A DNA stretch of 8,476 nucleotides, taken from positions 1 to 8,476 of the forward strand of contig DATKWF010000062.1 in assembly GCA_035529715.1 (NCBI GenBank), given 5' to 3'. The DNA is from DATKWF01 sp035529715 (GTDB lineage: Bacteria > Chloroflexota > Dehalococcoidia > Dehalococcoidales > RBG-16-60-22). Each line of letters opens with the position of its first letter. The stretch's first letter is position 1. This document shows positions 5,893-8,476 of the stretch, in pieces. A program made the position numbers and the translations under genes. A model generated the notes under the pieces. The model was not told where the DNA came from and made no database searches. It was given only the letters and a program-made list of their open reading frames with translations.

Positions 5893-7105
5893 TATTAATC
5901 ACCCCTGCTTCTTTCAACTCAGCAATCTCCTCAGCCGAATAGCTAAGTAGGTCTCTCAGTATCTCCTCGGTGTGTTCCCCCAGTAAAGGAGCCGGGGCAT
6001 ATACTTCTCCCGGTGTTTCCGACAGGTGCAGTGGAGAGCCTGATATCTTTATCCTGCCCATTTGCGGCTGGTCTATTTCTACCATCATATTCCGGTGCTT
6101 GATGCAGGCGTCCTCACAGATTTGCCTGATATTGTTTATCGGCGAATACGGAATTGATTCCCTCTCCAGGATCTGGCACCAGCTCTTGGTTGTCTTTTTT
6201 ATTGTCTCGCCTTCAATCAAGTCGGCAAGGACTTTTCTATTCTCCGCTCTGATATGACCGGTTTTGAACTCGGGGTGTTTGATTAAATCCTCTCTCCCGA
6301 TTGCGGTGCATAACTTGACCCAGATTCTGTCGTTGCCAGTTGCTATCACTATCCAATCATCTTTGGTACGGAACGATTGAAATGGCGCCAGGCTTCGGTG
6401 AGTCGTGCCGAGTGGCTTCGGTATCTCATGGCCAATGGTGTACCGGACGACCGCATTCTCCAGCACCGAAAATAAGCCGTCAACCATTGAGCCGTCGTAA
6501 TACTGGCCCCTGCCGGTTTTGGCACGGTGCATCAAAGCCGCCAGAATTCCGATTACCGCCTGGTGACCGGCAAAAATATCGCCAATGGAGGAGCCGACCC
6601 GGCACGGCGTGCCTTCTTCGGGCCCGGTTATACTCATTAAACCGCTGTAGGCCTGGGCAACTATATCGTAAGCTGCCCGGGAAGTGTATTCGGGAGGAGT
6701 GTCATGGCCAAACCCTGATATGGAGGCATAGATTATAGCCGGGTTTATCTCCTGTATTTCTTCCCAGCCAAAACCCAGTCCTTGCATGGTCTCAGGCTTG
6801 AAGTTCTCAATGATGACATCGGAGATCTTGATTAAGCGGCGGAGGATTTCCTTACCCTTTTCCTGCTTCAGGTTCAGCACCATGCTTTTCTTATTTCGGT
6901 TGAGACTGGCGAAATAGGCGCTGTGGTTTTTATCTGCCTTGCCAGCAAAGGGACCGAATTCCCTGGCATCATCTCCGTACGGGGGTTCAATGTGGATTAC
7001 TTCCGCCCCGAGGTCAGCTAAAATCATGGTGGCGGTAGGCCCGGCCAAAACGTGGCTCAAATCAATGATGCGTATGCCCTGTAAAGCCCTGTCTATTTTC
7101 TTCAC
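5888..7105 (-). CDS. CaiB/BaiF family III CoA-transferase
   Basis: A 405-residue cytoplasmic enzyme of the formyl-CoA transferase/CaiB/BaiF family, which moves CoA between carboxylic acids; some relatives are acyl-CoA racemases. It has the full family pattern: IRIIDLSHVLAGP (11-23), ADLGAEVIHIEPP (30-42), NRNKKSMVLNLK (69-80), ENFKPETMQGLGFG (100-113), SISGFG (128-133), GSSIGDIFAG (171-180), TGRGQYYDGSMVDG (197-210), which holds the expected catalytic Asp region, and GEHT (376-379) near the C-terminus. Length is normal. The start is GTG 7105; AAAGGA ends only 1 nt before it, but the only in-frame alternatives upstream are cut off by a stop, and a later start would remove the conserved first motif. 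It lies 27 bp downstream of the arsM-like gene. Donor and acceptor acids are unknown, and nothing in its sequence ties it to arsenic. Confidence 0.9.
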   Translation of the reverse strand: MKKIDRALQGIRIIDLSHVLAGPTATMILADLGAEVIHIEPPYGDDAREFGPFAGKADKNHSAYFASLNRNKKSMVLNLKQEKGKEILRRLIKISDVIIENFKPETMQGLGFGWEEIQEINPAIIYASISGFGHDTPPEYTSRAAYDIVAQAYSGLMSITGPEEGTPCRVGSSIGDIFAGHQAVIGILAALMHRAKTGRGQYYDGSMVDGLFSVLENAVVRYTIGHEIPKPLGTTHRSLAPFQSFRTKDDWIVIATGNDRIWVKLCTAIGREDLIKHPEFKTGHIRAENRKVLADLIEGETIKKTTKSWCQILERESIPYSPINNIRQICEDACIKHRNMMVEIDQPQMGRIKISGSPLHLSETPGEVYAPAPLLGEHTEEILRDLLSYSAEEIAELKEAGVINS

Positions 7106-7132
7106 GTCCTTTCTGGGATTCTCATACCAGAA

Positions 7133-7963
7133 CTAACCGGGCTTTATTCCCTGGACCTTTATACTGACAACTGAACTGGCAGCCTCTTTTATCTTATCTG
7201 CTGGCAGATTCATCTCTTTGATAATAGCTTGTGCCGTCGGGTCGTTGACAATGCAGTCAATTGGGAAAGATGTTTCATCAATTAGCTTGACCTGTTGAAA
7301 ACCGGCTTCTGTTATCGCTTCCAGGTAGTCGCCTTTCATTACGGCACCGGAAACGCAGCCGATATACGCCGCAACGGACTCTTTCACGAAATCAGGTAGC
7401 TCCTTCAGCAGGACAATGTCTGATATCATCAGCCTGCCGCCGGGTTTTAGCACCCGGAACGCCTCACTGAAAACTCTCTTCTTATCAGGTGATAGATTGA
7501 TGACACAGTTGGAAATGACCGCATCCACGGAATTATCGGCGGCGGGAATATTCTCAATCTCGCCCAGTCTGAATTCTACGTTTTCGTAGTTGCCGTTTCG
7601 GGCATTTTCTCTGGCTTTATCAATCATCTCCGGCGTCATATCAACGCCGATTACTTTTCCCCTGCTGCCAACCTTGTTTGCCGCCAGAAAACAGTCAAAA
7701 CCAGCCCCCGAGCCGAGGTCAAGAACAGTTTCCCCTTCGGCTAGAGATGCCAGGGCCACCGGATTGCCGCAACCGAGTCCCAGGTTGGCACCCTCGGGAA
7801 CGGATGTCATTTCTTCATCCGAATAGCCTATCGCTTTGCTGATATTCTGGGTCGGGGCAGCACTTCCGCCGCAGCAACTGGGTGTAGCGCAGCAGGAACT
7901 GTTCTTTTTGGCTATTTCGGCATAGCCTTTTCTGACTACTTTCTTTATTTCCGAATCTTTCAC
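7133..7963 (-). CDS. arsM: ArsM-type arsenite S-adenosylmethionine methyltransferase
   Basis: A 276-residue cytoplasmic methyltransferase that transfers methyl groups from S-adenosylmethionine to trivalent arsenic, giving methylated and volatile arsenicals. The SAM-binding Rossmann core starts with VLDLGSGAGFDC (80-91), followed by GKVIGVDMTPEMIDKAREN (102-120). The three cysteines typical of ArsM are present: C65 in LGLGCGNP (61-68), C153 in ISNCVINLS (150-158) and C203 in IGCVSGA (201-207). The N-terminus adds two vicinal pairs (C24-C25, C30-C31); further cysteines are C91 and C237. Start is GTG 7963 with AAAGGAG (7971-7977) 7 nt upstream. It lies 17 bp after the AbrB-like gene and 27 bp before the CoA-transferase, so one transcript is likely. 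Neither an ArsR repressor gene nor an arsenite efflux gene (ArsB/Acr3) is seen in the window. Confidence 0.93.
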   Translation of the reverse strand: MKDSEIKKVVRKGYAEIAKKNSSCCATPSCCGGSAAPTQNISKAIGYSDEEMTSVPEGANLGLGCGNPVALASLAEGETVLDLGSGAGFDCFLAANKVGSRGKVIGVDMTPEMIDKARENARNGNYENVEFRLGEIENIPAADNSVDAVISNCVINLSPDKKRVFSEAFRVLKPGGRLMISDIVLLKELPDFVKESVAAYIGCVSGAVMKGDYLEAITEAGFQQVKLIDETSFPIDCIVNDPTAQAIIKEMNLPADKIKEAASSVVSIKVQGIKPG

Positions 7964-7980
7964 TTAAATACTCCTTTTGG

Positions 7981-8271
7981 TTACTTTAGCATATCTTTCA
8001 TCATTGGCTCCAGCGTGCCCTTTATGGTCTCACTGAAGTCATTAGCTTTGACTAAGAAGATGCAGCATACCTTGCCATTGGATTCATAGCTTATTACCGC
8101 AAATTTATCACCGGCTTTTACGTCGGCTTTCTCTCTCACATCTTTGGGGAGAACTATCTGCCCTCTCCCATCAATGGTTATGAGCGCATCAACCTGACAA
8201 CACTTTACCCCCTTTGCTATCGGCTCCTCTTCACAGCATGCCGCGCTTTTTGGCTCACTTCTTTCGGTCAC
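7981..8271 (-). CDS. AbrB/SpoVT-like DNA-binding protein with three Cys-Cys pairs, likely metal(loid)-responsive regulator
   Basis: A 96-residue protein with a central swapped-hairpin AbrB/MazE/SpoVT-type domain (about 28-75): ITIDGRGQIVLPKDVREKA (31-49) and KAGDKFAVIS are the diagnostic core. These proteins bind DNA as dimers. Three vicinal cysteine pairs (C12-C13, C24-C25, C69-C70), one inside the domain, are unusual for a plain AbrB fold and could bind As(III), Hg or another thiophilic metal. From memory, similar small AbrB-like proteins are annotated as HgcAB-associated in mercury methylators; I could not verify this, and no hgcAB lies here. The C-terminal helix ends EPMMKDMLK. Start is GTG 8271 with GGGGGTGA ending about 3 nt upstream. 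It is first in the operon, directly before arsM, which fits an autoregulated sensor. Role as sensor is inference; a metal-carrier role is the alternative. Confidence 0.8.
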   Translation of the reverse strand: MTERSEPKSAACCEEEPIAKGVKCCQVDALITIDGRGQIVLPKDVREKADVKAGDKFAVISYESNGKVCCIFLVKANDFSETIKGTLEPMMKDMLK

Positions 8272-8327
8272 TATCTCACCCCCTTTTACCCTGCTGGTTC
8301 AGAGCATTCTGATTAGTCTGATAATTC

Positions 8328-8356
8328 AGTATATACTACAAAAGTCGTTCCGTCAA
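8328..8356 (-). promoter_or_regulatory. Sigma-70-type promoter for the AbrB-arsM operon, with a palindrome on the -10
   Basis: Read on the - strand, TTGACG (8356-8351) is followed by exactly 17 bp and TATACT (8333-8328). Transcription should begin near 8320, about 50 nt before the GTG at 8271. The -10 lies inside a perfect 10-bp palindrome AGTATATACT (8328-8337), and two TCTGAT direct repeats (8308-8313, 8317-8322) flank the start site. These are candidate binding sites for the AbrB-like product, but no consensus is known to me. Confidence 0.72.
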
Positions 8357-8397
8357 GTCTTTTTACGAGGAATTTCAATCCGTTAGGTAAAGAAAGC

Positions 8398-8476
8398 CCA
8401 CCTGGTGGAGAATATTAAGAGAAAAGCGTAGAAAAGCCCCTTACATCACCCTCGTGAGCCTGGGGTTGGGGGTGAT
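8398..8476. other. Right-hand end: short inverted repeats, no gene
   Basis: Beyond the operon promoter there is no reading frame of note. A perfect 11-bp palindrome CCACCTGGTGG lies at 8398-8408. The last 32 bp begin with ATCACCC (8445-8451) and end with its reverse complement GGGTGAT (8470-8476), enclosing a G-rich stretch that recalls the C/G-run repeats at 1018-1299 but does not match them closely. The structure may continue past the window. Confidence 0.4.

Noticed and set aside
6340..6738. 132-codon open frame on the + strand opposite the CoA-transferase gene
   Set aside because: It lies fully within the clear CaiB/BaiF coding region on the other strand, has no family resemblance and an Arg/Pro-rich composition typical of an antisense shadow.
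8445..8476. Fourth copy of the composite repeat at the window end
   Set aside because: Only short ATCACCC/GGGTGAT arms and general G-richness are shared; the hairpin order of copies 1-3 is not seen, and the sequence is cut off.

Overview
The window looks like a piece of an uncultured bacterial chromosome. I lean towards Chloroflexota, class Dehalococcoidia, because of the mix of a B12-dependent ribonucleotide reductase, a CaiB/BaiF CoA-transferase, an arsM-type methyltransferase and G/C-rich dispersed palindromes. That assignment is inference; no rRNA or marker gene here settles it. Bacterial features include Shine-Dalgarno sites, GTG starts and two very good sigma-70-type promoters.

Layout, left to right. 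(1) Positions 1-998 hold the 3' end of nrdJ, the class II ribonucleotide reductase, on the + strand. (2) Positions 999-1472 contain no gene. They hold a roughly 300-bp repeat structure made of two copies of a composite palindromic unit in opposite orientation, then short partial copies of its G-rich tail, then a promoter. (3) Positions 1473-4987 form a + strand operon: a CNNM/CorC-type membrane protein, a DUF2344 (radical SAM-linked) protein, and tilS, the tRNA-Ile lysidine synthetase. The tilS reading frame carries a third copy of the same repeat, translated in frame as about 25 extra residues. (4) Positions 5023-8271 form a - strand operon read right to left and convergent with tilS: a cysteine-rich AbrB-type regulator, an ArsM-type arsenite methyltransferase, a CaiB/BaiF family III CoA-transferase and a UbiA-superfamily membrane prenyltransferase. 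A promoter with a 17-bp spacer lies upstream at 8328-8356.

Functionally, the right-hand operon pairs a small DNA-binding protein carrying three vicinal cysteine pairs with an arsenic methyltransferase. This suggests a metal(loid)-sensing switch that controls arsenic methylation. How the CoA-transferase and prenyltransferase fit with it is not clear. The left-hand operon is housekeeping: ion transport, tRNA modification and a tRNA/radical-SAM-associated protein.

The most unusual material is the repeat family. All three copies keep the same order (short GC hairpin, about 10-nt linker, longer C-run/G-run hairpin, G-rich tail). All three also keep four G-runs with a 5-nt middle loop, which could fold as a G-quadruplex competing with the hairpin. 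One copy has colonised a protein-coding gene without breaking it, as the Rickettsia palindromic elements do.
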